DNA of 64,000 nt, taken from Photobacterium aquae. GTDB taxonomy: Bacteria; Pseudomonadota; Gammaproteobacteria; Enterobacterales; Vibrionaceae. The notes beneath the pieces are model-generated. The model searched no databases. It was not told the DNA's origin and was given only the letters and a program-made list of their open reading frames with translations. The DNA lies in assembly GCF_001029445.1 (NCBI RefSeq), contig NZ_LDOT01000030.1:1-64000 (forward strand), given 5' to 3'. A program made the position numbers and the translations under genes. Of the stretch, positions 35,159 through 44,496 are shown piece after piece (position 1 is the first letter of the stretch; every line of letters begins with the position of its first letter).

Positions 35159-35416
35159 ATGGACGTTGTAAATGATATCGTATACATACTTTTTACCGCC
35201 AAATTTATGATGTATTGGCCTACAATGCGGTTTGATCCACAACCAAAATTCACCCGTACCATGACGACACTGATGATAGGGAGTGTTCTGTGTCGGCTTT
35301 ACACTGACTTTCACTTTCTTGCCTTACTGCTTAGCGTTTATGGCTTGGTGCTCTTCCACATACAGTGCCACGTTTGGATGCAATACATCATTGGAAAATC
35401 AAAGCATCAAATTTGA
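35159..35416 (+). CDS. Hypothetical small membrane protein
   Basis: An 85-residue frame with a GGAGG five bases before the ATG, the best ribosome site in this area. It has two hydrophobic segments, about 8-20 and 53-70 (FHFLALLLSVYGLVLFHI), and ends in a basic tail. No family recognised. The opposite-strand ORF here has no ribosome site and was dropped. Confidence 0.5.
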   Translation: MDVVNDIVYILFTAKFMMYWPTMRFDPQPKFTRTMTTLMIGSVLCRLYTDFHFLALLLSVYGLVLFHIQCHVWMQYIIGKSKHQI

Positions 35417-35631
35417 TGGCGCAGGTTATTTTGAATACTCTGCAGAACAATATTGAATAGTACGTTAGGTAGGATTAAGCACGGCATAACCCTGTAAAGT
35501 CACTTTCCTTAGAATGCTTGAGGATTGATGTGTTCATCATTACAGACATCACATTTTTGTACTGTGTTTATATACAAGGTTTACTGTTGCTATACCCTAC
35601 GCAGCGTATAAATATTCCTTAGAGCAACAAA

Positions 35632-36546
35632 ATGATCAATCACTTAGAAGCAGGTATTCGCCCTTTAGTCGAAGGTTTCATTGCCAATGGCAAACCTTGT
35701 CCATCAACGCAGAATATTGCTGACCGACGTGCCGGATATATTGGCAGTACAGTATTAGCAGGCAGTAGTCCAAGCATGGCAGAAGAATTTGTCGATGAGC
35801 TAGATGGCATCACCATTAAGGTATACAAGCCTAGCACGGATACTCTTTTACCTATCACGGTCTATTTTCATGGTGGCTGCTTTATCAGTGGCGGCTTTGA
35901 AACACACGATGCCCAGCTTCGCAGCCTCGCGCACCAGTCCAACACGCTGGTGGTGTGCATCCAATATCGACTAGCACCGGAACATGTGTACCCTGCCGCT
36001 CATGATGATGTTTATCAAGCGGTATTGAGCATCAAAGCGCAAGGACAAAAATACGGCGGCAATACCGAACAAATAGCCTTTGTGGGTGACAGTGCGGGTG
36101 GCCAGCTAGCGCTTGCGACCACACTGCGCTTAAAACAGCATCAATCCTGGTTACCACAACAGCAAGTTTTAATTTATCCAATGTTGGATCCTCACGGGGC
36201 ATCTGAAAGCTACCAGCAAAACGGCACAGACTACATCATCACCGCAGGCATGCTGTTGTCTGGCTTTGAGATGTATATCCCTGATGGCATGGACATCAAA
36301 CGCCACCCAGAATTAGATATATTAAGTGCTGATTTCAGCAAATTACCAACCACCACCATTATCACAGCAGAATTTGATCCACTCCGCGATGAAGGTGAGC
36401 AACTTTACCGTTCATTGCTTGCACATGGCGTTGATGCTTACTGTGAACGGTACTTAGGTGTGATCCACGGATTCTATCAACTATCTGGCGTGAGCCTTAC
36501 AGCGCAACGTTGTATTTCGTCAATTGCACGACAACTTATGAAATAG
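35632..36546 (+). CDS. HSL-family carboxylesterase, second copy type
   Basis: A 304-residue alpha/beta hydrolase. The oxyanion motif is HGGC (80-83; Cys replaces the last Gly), Ser154 is in GDSAGG, QYRLAPEHVYPAAHDD matches the family, Asp is in AEFDPLRDEG and His in GVIHGFYQL. It shares the fold with the esterase at 32465 but is clearly divergent. Cytoplasmic; substrate unknown. It is transcribed alone, with a strong terminator. Confidence 0.9.
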   Translation: MINHLEAGIRPLVEGFIANGKPCPSTQNIADRRAGYIGSTVLAGSSPSMAEEFVDELDGITIKVYKPSTDTLLPITVYFHGGCFISGGFETHDAQLRSLAHQSNTLVVCIQYRLAPEHVYPAAHDDVYQAVLSIKAQGQKYGGNTEQIAFVGDSAGGQLALATTLRLKQHQSWLPQQQVLIYPMLDPHGASESYQQNGTDYIITAGMLLSGFEMYIPDGMDIKRHPELDILSADFSKLPTTTIITAEFDPLRDEGEQLYRSLLAHGVDAYCERYLGVIHGFYQLSGVSLTAQRCISSIARQLMK

Positions 36547-36560
36547 GCCGCCACGAAATA

Positions 36561-36600
36561 AAAACCCACCTCACTGAATATTAAGGTGGGTTTTATTTTG
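36561..36600 (+). terminator. Terminator after esterase
   Basis: An 11-bp stem AAAACCCACCT/AGGTGGGTTTT with a 12-base loop is followed by TTTTATTTTG. Confidence 0.85.
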
Positions 36601-36639
36601 CTTGTTGGCGAAGGGACTCGAACATGGAAAAAGCACCGA

Positions 36640-37023
36640 TTACTCCCACTCAACGACGTGCCCTTCGTCATACACACCATCGCTATAAGCTGGGGAGAAG
36701 GTAATAAAAATATTGCTTTTAGCTATGGGTAATTGCTCTGCCAAACTGGATGCTATCACCTCAAGCATCTCAGAAATTTGCTCTTCGGTATTAAAATTCG
36801 GTGCTACTAAATGCACGACAATGGGATGGGAATTTTGCGGCTGGCAGTTTGCCACCCGACCATTGTGAGCAAAATGATTGGGAGGCAGGTATTCCCAAGC
36901 CACCATCACATGATTGAGCGGAATATCGCACTTGTTGGCAAGTTGCTTTGACAACTCACCCAATGTGACCGGGATATTAACCTCTTGGGCAAAAGGCAAT
37001 GATTTTATCGTCAACAATGGCAT
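36640..37023 (-). CDS. Tautomerase-superfamily protein, DUF1904-like
   Basis: A 127-residue protein with Pro directly after the initiator Met, the catalytic residue of the tautomerase superfamily. The order of elements (MPLLTIKSLPF, ELSKQLANKCDIPLNHVMVAWEYLP, HPIVVHLVAPN, IFITFSPA) resembles DUF1904 proteins. Function is unknown. It lies minus strand, head to tail with the lipoprotein gene at 37211 but after that gene's terminator. Confidence 0.6.
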   Translation of the reverse strand: MPLLTIKSLPFAQEVNIPVTLGELSKQLANKCDIPLNHVMVAWEYLPPNHFAHNGRVANCQPQNSHPIVVHLVAPNFNTEEQISEMLEVIASSLAEQLPIAKSNIFITFSPAYSDGVYDEGHVVEWE

Positions 37024-37147
37024 GGCGAGTTCCTCACGTGCAGTGTTATAAAAATCATAGCCATAAGGTACATTTATTGACTATCTCACTACTGAGACAA
37101 TTCATTTTTATCCAAGCCAACGCATTTTATCGCAACTAATGCGCACA

Positions 37148-37171
37148 TAAAAAAGGGGCATACGCCCCTTT
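37148..37171 (-). terminator. Terminator of the coiled-coil lipoprotein gene
   Basis: An 8-bp stem AAAGGGGC with a 4-base loop; the minus strand continues into a T-run. Confidence 0.85.
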
Positions 37172-37210
37172 GCTCTTTATAACAAATCCATATGGATTAG
37201 CTCACGAATG

Positions 37211-38368
37211 TTAGCCGGCAGAGGCTCGTACAGCAGAGCGCTTGCCCAACATATACCCCAGCCCCAACGGCGCGAAGAAAATCACCACGATAAACAACAC
37301 GAAGTACAAGATGGTACTTTTGATCAACTCGATCAGCTTCGTCATCGCAAGATCAACCACTTCCTGTGACGCCTTATTGATATCTTGCGTAAACTGCGCA
37401 CGCTCCTGACTCACAATCAACGCGATTTCTTGACGCTCCCGTGCGACCATTGCTTCCAGTGCTTGGCGTTCAACACTTAGCTGCACGAGACGCTGCTCGG
37501 CCTTGCTATCAATATCATTGACCAACGGCTGTAGCTCCACCGCCATTTGTTCCGCAAGCTGACGCATGTACTCTGGATTATTATCGATAAAGTCTTTAAA
37601 CGCATCGGAAGAGGCTTTCAAGCTGTTCAATGCGACATTAACCTGTTCGATGCTAGCGGTACTATTAAGCGCCAACAGTTGGGCTTTCCAGGTCATGATC
37701 TTTGGGGTCTGCTCCGACACCAAACTAAGTCGATCCGACACATCGCCGATAGCCTCAGGCATGGTACCCAATGTCGTCACAGCCTCTTCTGCACTGATTT
37801 GGTTGGCCGTCAACCAAGCCCGATAGGCTGGTGTACGGATCATACTGAGATCCGCAAATGGGTATTGGGCAACAAAAGTCTCGACAAAATGTTTGCTCTG
37901 CTCAAACACCGATTTTTTCAACAATGTTTGTGCTAATTTTTCCGCCTCTTTCGCTAAATGCTGCGAGACCGCTTGAGCCTCAGAGCTCACAAACAACGCC
38001 TTGCCTGCACCATCGGTGTAAAACTGCGCCATCTGTTTTGCGAAAACCCAAGTATCAATTAACGAGGCCATTGGGGATACCTGATACGCTGCCGACTGCA
38101 GTCCCTCCTCGGCATTGATTTTCCACAACAACACATAGGATTGATTGATACTGTCTCGCGCAGGATAACGGCTATGCAGCACATCAGCAGCCTGCTCGAC
38201 CTGAGCGAAAAACTGTTGCGCATACTCGCGTGTCATTATTCGCATATTGAGCTCTTGTTTGGTCAAGGGCACTGTCTGGCTGTCTATTTTAACTTCAAGC
38301 AAAGAGCAGCCGGAGACAAGGCACAGCAAAACAGCTGTCACCCAGTAACGAAAACGAAAAATAGCCAT
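37211..38368 (-). CDS. Lipoprotein with C-terminal membrane helix and coiled coil
   Basis: A 385-residue protein of unrecognised family. The N-terminus carries a lipobox (LVSGC, Cys21), and the following Ser predicts outer-membrane sorting. Near the C-terminus is a strong hydrophobic helix, IKSTILYFVLFIVVIFFAPLGLGYM in part, followed by a basic tail. The middle is alpha-helical, with a coiled coil at about 280-340 rich in Glu, Gln and Arg. Having a lipid anchor at one end and a helix at the other would allow it to span the periplasm or be doubly anchored in the inner membrane. It stands alone. Confidence 0.72.
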   Translation of the reverse strand: MAIFRFRYWVTAVLLCLVSGCSLLEVKIDSQTVPLTKQELNMRIMTREYAQQFFAQVEQAADVLHSRYPARDSINQSYVLLWKINAEEGLQSAAYQVSPMASLIDTWVFAKQMAQFYTDGAGKALFVSSEAQAVSQHLAKEAEKLAQTLLKKSVFEQSKHFVETFVAQYPFADLSMIRTPAYRAWLTANQISAEEAVTTLGTMPEAIGDVSDRLSLVSEQTPKIMTWKAQLLALNSTASIEQVNVALNSLKASSDAFKDFIDNNPEYMRQLAEQMAVELQPLVNDIDSKAEQRLVQLSVERQALEAMVARERQEIALIVSQERAQFTQDINKASQEVVDLAMTKLIELIKSTILYFVLFIVVIFFAPLGLGYMLGKRSAVRASAG

Positions 38369-38444
38369 GAATTAACCTAAAAATACAACTGAAGGAATTA
38401 GATGATGAAGTGACCGCCGTGATTAACCGCGGTTCAAAGAACAC

Positions 38445-38473
38445 AAAACCGCCACTGAGTCACTCAGCAGCGG
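38445..38473 (-). terminator. Terminator of the CDF transporter gene
   Basis: An 11-bp stem with two wobble pairs and a 3-base loop, then TTTTGTGTT on the minus strand. Confidence 0.8.
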
Positions 38474-38554
38474 CTATATTAAGAACTGTGGTGTCTACTG
38501 CACGATAATACGTCCTGCACCACCTAATGCTATGACAGATAACTGAACCGAGAC

Positions 38555-39478
38555 TTACTGACAGTCCTTATTCTCGCAGCAAGGATTAACCACCCGCTCA
38601 GCACAGGTGTAAGGCTCGATATGAATAATCACATCAACAACCTCATCCAGCTCTTTCAACAAATGAGATTTAAAATTCTCACTAATTGTATGCGCAGCCT
38701 CTACGTTTAGGGTTGGATCAACAAGCATATGAAAATCAAGCAAAATACTGCTTCCCGTACGACGATTGCGTATCGCATGCACTTCACGGATATCCGGATC
38801 CTGCTCTGCATAGTGCAGAATTTTATCATTCAGTTCACTATCAGCCTCGGCATCGGTCAATTCATTGATCGCTGGCCACAGAATCTCAAACGCCGCTTTC
38901 AGAATCATCGCCGTAACGATCAGGGCAGCAACCTGATCAAGATAATTTAGATCTGGAATAAAAATGTTGGCAATCACAGCAACAGCAACGGGTAATGAGC
39001 TCAAGGCATCCGAACGGTGATGCCATGCATTAGCGTGAAGAGAACGGCTTTTGATGAGCTTCGCCTGAACGATGGTCCAACGATACAGCACTTCTTTTAC
39101 TATGATGGATGCCATTGCAGCCCAGAATGCCAGCATACTTGGCGGAGTCGACTCCTCATGCCCCAAGGCACTCACTGCATCCCAACCAAGACCTATACCG
39201 ACCAAAGCCAAAAGCACCCCGATAAAAATATTGGTCAACGTTTCAAAACGCCCATGCCCATACGGATGCTCTTTATCTGCAGGGGCAGTCCAATAACGAG
39301 AGCCAATCAAGATAGCAGTATCAGTGATGAGATCCGAAAAACTGTGGACACCATCGGCAACGAGAGCCTGGCTACCGGTAATCTTACCAACCGTGATTTT
39401 CAAAACAGCGAGAATCACGTTGGCAATAGAACCTACCCACGTCGCTCGGTATATAACTTTGATAGGATTATCAGACAT
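38555..39478 (-). CDS. Cation diffusion facilitator, FieF/MamM-like
   Basis: A 307-residue CDF transporter with six helices. Metal sites: helix 2 ADGVHSFSDLITD and helix 5 HANAWHHRSDALSS (HxxxD pattern). HPYGHGRFE is the usual linker. The cytoplasmic C-terminal domain is intact and the protein ends in a cluster of Cys (CAERVVNPCCENKDC), which could sense or bind metal. It is distinct from the DmeF-type protein at 24115. Probable substrate Fe, Zn or Mn by family; not determined here. Confidence 0.9.
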   Translation of the reverse strand: MSDNPIKVIYRATWVGSIANVILAVLKITVGKITGSQALVADGVHSFSDLITDTAILIGSRYWTAPADKEHPYGHGRFETLTNIFIGVLLALVGIGLGWDAVSALGHEESTPPSMLAFWAAMASIIVKEVLYRWTIVQAKLIKSRSLHANAWHHRSDALSSLPVAVAVIANIFIPDLNYLDQVAALIVTAMILKAAFEILWPAINELTDAEADSELNDKILHYAEQDPDIREVHAIRNRRTGSSILLDFHMLVDPTLNVEAAHTISENFKSHLLKELDEVVDVIIHIEPYTCAERVVNPCCENKDCQ

Positions 39479-39636
39479 ATCGTTTTCTTAGTAGCGTTTA
39501 GATTTAACGAAGATACAGCCTTCCAGAATATCATAGGCTTATGACTATTCACTATACCCAAACGCTATCAATAGCGCGTTTAAGCCAGCAACCGCTCCCT
39601 CAACAGACATCTTGAATGACGTTTGCTTGACTGGCA

Positions 39637-40221
39637 TTAGCGATCCACTCGCTTGTCCTTATTTGCCATATGATAATAAGGGCAATCAACGAGATGATCA
39701 TTAACCATCCCCACAGCTTGCATAAATGCGTAACAGATGGTTTCCCCAACAAATTTGAACCCTTTCTTTTTCAAAAAACGGCTCATGGCTTTTGACTGCT
39801 CGGTAGACGTTGGGATCTCTGCCATCACTTGCCGTTGATTGACGACCGGCTGATGATCAACAAACTGCCATAATGCATTAGCCAGACTGCCATATTCTTC
39901 AACCAATGCTTTCGCAGCCTTGGCATTGCTAAAAACTGACTCGATTTTCCCCCGATGTTTAATTACATCAAACTGATCAACTATTTCATCTACCCTTTCT
40001 ATTCCAAAGCTCGATAAAATATCTAAATCATAGCCATTAAATGCTTTTTTATAAGATTCTCGACGTTTTAATATTGTATACCAGCTTAATCCTGCTTGTG
40101 CCCCTTCTAATGTTATGAACTCAAACAAATATTTATCGTCAAAATTAGGACGCCCCCACTCATTATCATGATAAATTCTTTCTATGTCATGTTTCATCGC
40201 CCAAGCACAAATATTTCCCAC
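39637..40221 (-). CDS. tag: DNA-3-methyladenine glycosylase I
   Basis: A 194-residue constitutive base-excision enzyme that removes 3-methyladenine. The zinc-binding set is visible: Cys5, His18 (YHDNEWG), His176 and Cys180 (NDHLVDC). The catalytic or base-binding Glu39 lies in TLEGAQAGLSW. Length matches the family (187 in E. coli). It is transcribed alone. Confidence 0.95.
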   Translation of the reverse strand: MGNICAWAMKHDIERIYHDNEWGRPNFDDKYLFEFITLEGAQAGLSWYTILKRRESYKKAFNGYDLDILSSFGIERVDEIVDQFDVIKHRGKIESVFSNAKAAKALVEEYGSLANALWQFVDHQPVVNQRQVMAEIPTSTEQSKAMSRFLKKKGFKFVGETICYAFMQAVGMVNDHLVDCPYYHMANKDKRVDR

Positions 40222-40569
40222 CTAAAAATTCCTCCACATGATAAAGCGATTATTCGCTTCGCGACGCACAATAAGGCCCATATACAACCTATCTCATTGT
40301 AAATTAAACCAAATGATCGTACTCAAACTTTAACAATTTGGATGTTGAGATTATATCAAAAAGGAATTACCGTACACCCATCAATCAAAATGCTCATTGA
40401 TTGATAGGTAATTAATTAAGCTAGAGAAATAAGGCGCTTATATTTTCAACACAATGTTACACAGTTCACATCTTGAATATGTTCATCATTACTTAAATTG
40501 AAATATATGGCCTTAGTTCCATAATAGAACAATCAATATGATTTGTATTGATATAATAAAAGGACTTTT
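40222..40569. other. AT-rich intergenic region
   Basis: The 348 bp between tag and the next gene contain no supported ORF or repeat; it should hold both divergent promoters. Confidence 0.5.
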
Positions 40570-40854
40570 ATGAGACACATCGACGATTTTATCGATCAGC
40601 TCGAAAATGGAGAGAACCCCTTCAATATCTGGGTTTATTCCAGTAAAGGTCAATATAGTCAGTTTGGCACCCAAGGGAAAAAAATTCGTACTCCAGGCTT
40701 GCAAAAAGCATTACGTAAGCACCTACAAATTGTTGTAGAAGTGGTTAACGATGCAGAGCAAGAAGCCTACCTATTGCTTCCTGAAGTACATGCTGCCGTG
40801 CCTGTCTCGTTTGCCAACGGACAGGTCCAACAATTGACAAGACCGACCCACTAA
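40570..40854 (+). CDS. Conserved-looking hypothetical protein
   Basis: A 94-residue soluble protein, without signal or membrane segments, starting MRHIDDFIDQLENGENPFNI. AAGGAC is seven bases before the ATG and a strong terminator follows, so it is very likely a real gene. No family recognised. Confidence 0.65.
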   Translation: MRHIDDFIDQLENGENPFNIWVYSSKGQYSQFGTQGKKIRTPGLQKALRKHLQIVVEVVNDAEQEAYLLLPEVHAAVPVSFANGQVQQLTRPTH

Positions 40855-40932
40855 GTGACATTTGCCATAACAGCGAACGATAGCAAGATGACCCGGCTAG
40901 GTTAATTGAATATCGCAACTAGGCACTTAGTT

Positions 40933-40962
40933 AAAAACAGACCCCATCGGGTCTGTTTTTAT
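40933..40962. terminator. Bidirectional terminator
   Basis: A perfect 12-bp stem AAAAACAGACCC with a 4-base loop sits between the 94-residue gene and the convergent lipoprotein gene. Confidence 0.9.
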
Positions 40963-41005
40963 TACTGTTGAACAATCAGGCCATCAATAACTTATCCAAG
41001 ACAAC

Positions 41006-41401
41006 TCACTGCGGCAAGTACTGGGAACTGGATGATTCCCCCTCCGTGAGCTCTGTAGCAATGCTATTCGGATAGGGCGATGAGCCATTGATCAACGATG
41101 TAGGCATGACGACCCTCAACCCATTCTTGCACGCTTGGTTGCCTTCTCGCCAACCTTCATCAAAACGTGTTTGACTTCCGGCCAAAACAGAATCGGTACG
41201 TGACTGCGTGTTAGCTACGCCTTTGGCATACAGCGCACTTTCGCAACCCTGATTGTAACCATAATGGTAAATGCTGTTGTACTTTACATCGTATTCATAG
41301 GGATCGGGAAACAATTGGTAATCCTCCCATTCGCTGCTGCTGCAACCTGCCATAAGCATCCCAAAACCGATCACTATGCAGAGATACGCTGTCTTTTTCA
41401 T
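41006..41401 (-). CDS. Small lipoprotein
   Basis: A 131-residue lipoprotein: signal IGFGMLMAGC with Cys19 and Ser after it (outer-membrane sorting). The mature part has YNSIYHYGYNQGCESALYAKG and a second region FDEGWREGNQACKNGL, a pattern of two Gly/Cys-bearing repeats. Family not recognised. GAGGGTG precedes the ATG at 41401; the frame from 41428 is ignored. Its start is only 46 bp from that of the divergent HD hydrolase, so the promoters overlap the genes. Confidence 0.75.
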   Translation of the reverse strand: MKKTAYLCIVIGFGMLMAGCSSSEWEDYQLFPDPYEYDVKYNSIYHYGYNQGCESALYAKGVANTQSRTDSVLAGSQTRFDEGWREGNQACKNGLRVVMPTSLINGSSPYPNSIATELTEGESSSSQYLPQ

Positions 41402-41447
41402 TACACCCTCATTATGATTGGCACGCATGTATCATGAGTATAAACCA

Positions 41448-42101
41448 ATGACAAATATCAACCTGCAACAACTAGAACTTCAGTGTGCCGCATTTATCAA
41501 GCAACAACCACAGGCAGACAAAGCACATGACATCCAACATCTTCGCAGGGTTGTAACCGCCGCTAAGCAATTTGCACGTCAGGAACAGGCCGAGCTTGGC
41601 ATTGTCATCCCAGCCGCCTGGCTACATGACTGCGTTACGGTTGCCAAGAATCATCCCCAACGCCACCTCGCTTCAACCCTTGCTGCGGATCATGCCATCA
41701 CATTTCTGACATCCATTAACTACCCAGAGCAATATCTAAAAGCCATCCACCACGCTATCTGCGCACACAGTTATAGCGCAGAGCTCCCTGTCGAGAGCCT
41801 CGAGGCAGCGATCGTTCAAGATGCAGACCGTATTGATGCCCTCGGAGCCATTGGTATCGCACGCTGTATCCAAGTCAGCACGCAATTTAATGCTGAGCTA
41901 TATTGTGCGGACGAGCCTTTTGCCAACGTGCGTGAGCTAGATGAGAAGCAATATTGCATCGATCACTTCTTTACCAAGCTGTTTACTCTCGCCGATACCA
42001 TGAATACCGACGCCGCTCGGCAAGAGGCCAACCAACGTACCGACTACATGAAAGCTTTCTTAAGCCAGCTCGGTCATGAAATCGGCACACCGTTCTTATA
42101 G
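41448..42101 (+). CDS. HD-domain phosphohydrolase, YedJ-like
   Basis: A 217-residue metal-dependent phosphohydrolase. The HD motif order is clear: His in DKAHDIQHLRRV, HD in AAWLHDCVTV, later His residues in AIHHAICAHSY and Asp in IVQDADRIDALGAIG. It resembles E. coli YedJ in length and sequence. The substrate may be a nucleotide or phosphate ester. The ATG at 41448 is taken; earlier Met codons (41418, 41430) are possible and the ribosome site is weak. Confidence 0.86.
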   Translation: MTNINLQQLELQCAAFIKQQPQADKAHDIQHLRRVVTAAKQFARQEQAELGIVIPAAWLHDCVTVAKNHPQRHLASTLAADHAITFLTSINYPEQYLKAIHHAICAHSYSAELPVESLEAAIVQDADRIDALGAIGIARCIQVSTQFNAELYCADEPFANVRELDEKQYCIDHFFTKLFTLADTMNTDAARQEANQRTDYMKAFLSQLGHEIGTPFL

Positions 42102-42151
42102 GAAGGCCTTCAAGCAGAAGTCGCAGATCTAACGAGGATGGCTATACGCAA

Positions 42152-43342
42152 TTATTGCTGGGCCAAAACAACATTCAGCCGCTCAAAGCCAGCCTCGAGA
42201 TCACCAATTAGATCATCCACGTTCTCCAAGCCAATGTGCAAGCGCAACATTGGGCCGGCAAAATCGTGTTTTTTGGCGGTTCTGAGCCGATTAATATTTT
42301 CGTTGGCTAATATCAGACTTTCAAATCCCCCCCACGAATAACCCATGCTGAAATGCTCCATCCCATCAAGCAATGCCGTAAGCGCCTCCGCATTACCTCG
42401 GTTAAGCACAACAGAAAACAGCCCACTACTTCCCTTAAAGTCGCGCAGGAAAAACTCATGTCCGTCACAATCAGGAAATGCCGGATGCCTCACATGATCC
42501 ACTTCCGGACGCTCAGCAAGCCACCGTGCAACCTTCAGGGTATTCTCCTCATGCTGTTTCAGGCGCACGCCTAATGTCCTGAGCCCTCGCATCGCCAGAT
42601 ATACGTCATCAGGAGAGGTGCACTGCCCCATTAGGTAACTGTGCTCTCGCAGTTGATCCCAGCAGCGTTCATTCGCAACGGCCGTCCCCAGCATTACATC
42701 GGAATGACCGACAATATATTTGGTCGCAGCCTGAATAGAGATATCCACCCCATGATCAAAAGGCTGGAAGTTGATCGGCGATGCCCAGGTATTATCCAGC
42801 ATCACTACCAGATCATGCTCGTGCGCAATACGCGATAGCGTAGGCACGTCTTGCACTTCCATCGTAATAGAACAAGGCGATTCCATAAAAATCACTGTCG
42901 TATTGGGCTTAATCAAATCCCGGATCCCCTCTCCGAGCATGGGATCGTAATAGGTCGTTTCCACCCCCATTTTTGCCAATACCTTGTCACAGAAATCACG
43001 GGTAGGCTCGTAAGCCCCATCCACCATCAACAGGTGATCACCCGCTTTAACAAACGACAGAATTGCATTCGTGATTGCGGCCGTGCCGCAGGGGTACAGC
43101 GCGCAGCCGACCCCGCCTTCGAGCTCAACCATTGCGTCTTGAAATGCAAAATGTGTATTGGTACCACGACGGCCATAGAAGAGGGTTTTATTGGCACGGT
43201 TAGCCGTCGCTTTCTTCATCGACTCAACAGAATCGAAAACAACCGTGGAAGCACGGCTAACAGGTGGATTAACCAAAGACTGGGTCCATTTCGCAGAGCG
43301 ACCCGCGGTGATAATTTGAGTTTCTAATGCTTTCTTGGCCAT
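42152..43342 (-). CDS. metC: Cystathionine beta-lyase
   Basis: A 396-residue PLP enzyme of the Cys/Met metabolism family, forming homocysteine from cystathionine. The PLP lysine is Lys208 in AATKYIVGHSD and the PLP-ring Asp183 is in MLDNTWASP. GRRGTNTHFAFQDAMVELE and YSWGGFESL are beta-lyase hallmarks that separate it from MetB. It is convergent with the HD hydrolase gene, 50 bp apart. No Met-box was identified. Confidence 0.93.
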   Translation of the reverse strand: MAKKALETQIITAGRSAKWTQSLVNPPVSRASTVVFDSVESMKKATANRANKTLFYGRRGTNTHFAFQDAMVELEGGVGCALYPCGTAAITNAILSFVKAGDHLLMVDGAYEPTRDFCDKVLAKMGVETTYYDPMLGEGIRDLIKPNTTVIFMESPCSITMEVQDVPTLSRIAHEHDLVVMLDNTWASPINFQPFDHGVDISIQAATKYIVGHSDVMLGTAVANERCWDQLREHSYLMGQCTSPDDVYLAMRGLRTLGVRLKQHEENTLKVARWLAERPEVDHVRHPAFPDCDGHEFFLRDFKGSSGLFSVVLNRGNAEALTALLDGMEHFSMGYSWGGFESLILANENINRLRTAKKHDFAGPMLRLHIGLENVDDLIGDLEAGFERLNVVLAQQ

Positions 43343-43538
43343 GCTTATCTCATTTCCTTGTCCTTCGCCCTGATACCATACTCAGAGCCATTCCATAACA
43401 AGAAAGTAACACAGATAATCAGGCAATGGATAGCCATGACCTCGTCAGGTGGACAATCCCTCTATTTGCTATAGCGGTCAACAAATACAACATACCGCAC
43501 GGACAACAGCGGCACACGAGAGCTTTTTCCAACCAAAT

Positions 43539-43566
43539 AAAAAGGGCGAGGAAATCCTCACCCTTT
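43539..43566 (-). terminator. Terminator of secDF
   Basis: A 13-bp stem with one mismatch and a 2-base loop (AAAAGGGCGAGGA); the minus strand runs into TTTTTATTTGG. Confidence 0.75.
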
Positions 43567-43597
43567 TCAAATGCTCAAATCTTTTAGCACTTGGCCA

Positions 43598-44494
43598 TTA
43601 TGGCTCTTCAGTCACCGGCTTCAGCATGTAGTGCTCGCCGTTCAAATGGAACAGCTCCGGCAATACCGTACCCACTGAAATGGATGACCATGTACCGGTC
43701 ATGATACCGATGAACATCGCAATAGAAAAACCTTCTAGCGGGCCACCACCAAGCAACCATAGCGCACCGACAGTGATCAGGGTTGTACCGGATGTCACCA
43801 TTGTACGAGAGAACGTAGCCGCAATCGCCTCGTTGTTCACTTCCTGAATCGGCTTGTTCGGCTTGGCAATCAAAATTTCCCGTATACGGTCGGCAATAAT
43901 GATTGAGTCATTGAGCGAGTAGCCCAGAATCGCCAATACGGCCGCCAATACAGTTAGGTTGAACTCCATTTGTGTCAACGCAAAGAAGCCCAATACGAAA
44001 ATTACGTCGTGCGCCAATGCAAACACAGAGCCTGATGCCAAACGCCACTCAAAGCGGTAGCTCAGGTAGCCCAAAATACACAAAACGGCAATCAACAGTG
44101 CCAAACCGCCTTGCTCGGCCAATTCCTGACCAACCTGCGGACCAACAATGCTGGTATTCAATACATTAACCTTACTACCGATATCAGCCAGTGCATTAGC
44201 GATATCAGGTGCTGTACCTTGATTCGGAATAGCGTAGCGCAATACCCAGCGACCCGGTTCACCCGCAGTAATAACAGAGACATCTTGGCCTAACGCTTTA
44301 TCAAGTTGGGTATCAAGCTGGTGGCTAGTTACCGAAGGAGACAGTTGTACCTCTGTAACAATACCGCCGGTGAAATCCAATCCCCAGTTCAGTCCCTTTA
44401 CCGCCAAGGCACCAATAGAAAGCAGCATCAGCGTCACAGACACCACGCTGGTAAAATAGCGCCACTTGGTCGCGTTCTTCATTGTAATCAACAT
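43598..44494 (-). CDS. secF: Protein-export membrane subunit SecF
   Basis: A 298-residue SecF with one N-terminal helix, a periplasmic P4 domain after GLNWGLDFTGG, and five more helices. Conserved motifs include LAHDVIFVLGFFAL, ILGYSLNDSIIIADRIRE and SRTMVTSGTTL. With SecD it uses the ion gradient to pull preproteins out of SecYEG. It begins two bases after the secD stop. It is shorter than E. coli SecF (323) at both ends. As there is no yajC in front, this may be the second SecDF set known in Vibrio. Confidence 0.94.
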   Translation of the reverse strand: MLITMKNATKWRYFTSVVSVTLMLLSIGALAVKGLNWGLDFTGGIVTEVQLSPSVTSHQLDTQLDKALGQDVSVITAGEPGRWVLRYAIPNQGTAPDIANALADIGSKVNVLNTSIVGPQVGQELAEQGGLALLIAVLCILGYLSYRFEWRLASGSVFALAHDVIFVLGFFALTQMEFNLTVLAAVLAILGYSLNDSIIIADRIREILIAKPNKPIQEVNNEAIAATFSRTMVTSGTTLITVGALWLLGGGPLEGFSIAMFIGIMTGTWSSISVGTVLPELFHLNGEHYMLKPVTEEP

Positions 44495-44496
44495 AA

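Noticed and set aside
35099..35314. 71-codon minus-strand ORF
   Set aside because: It overlaps the plus-strand frame at 35159, which has a strong GGAGG site.
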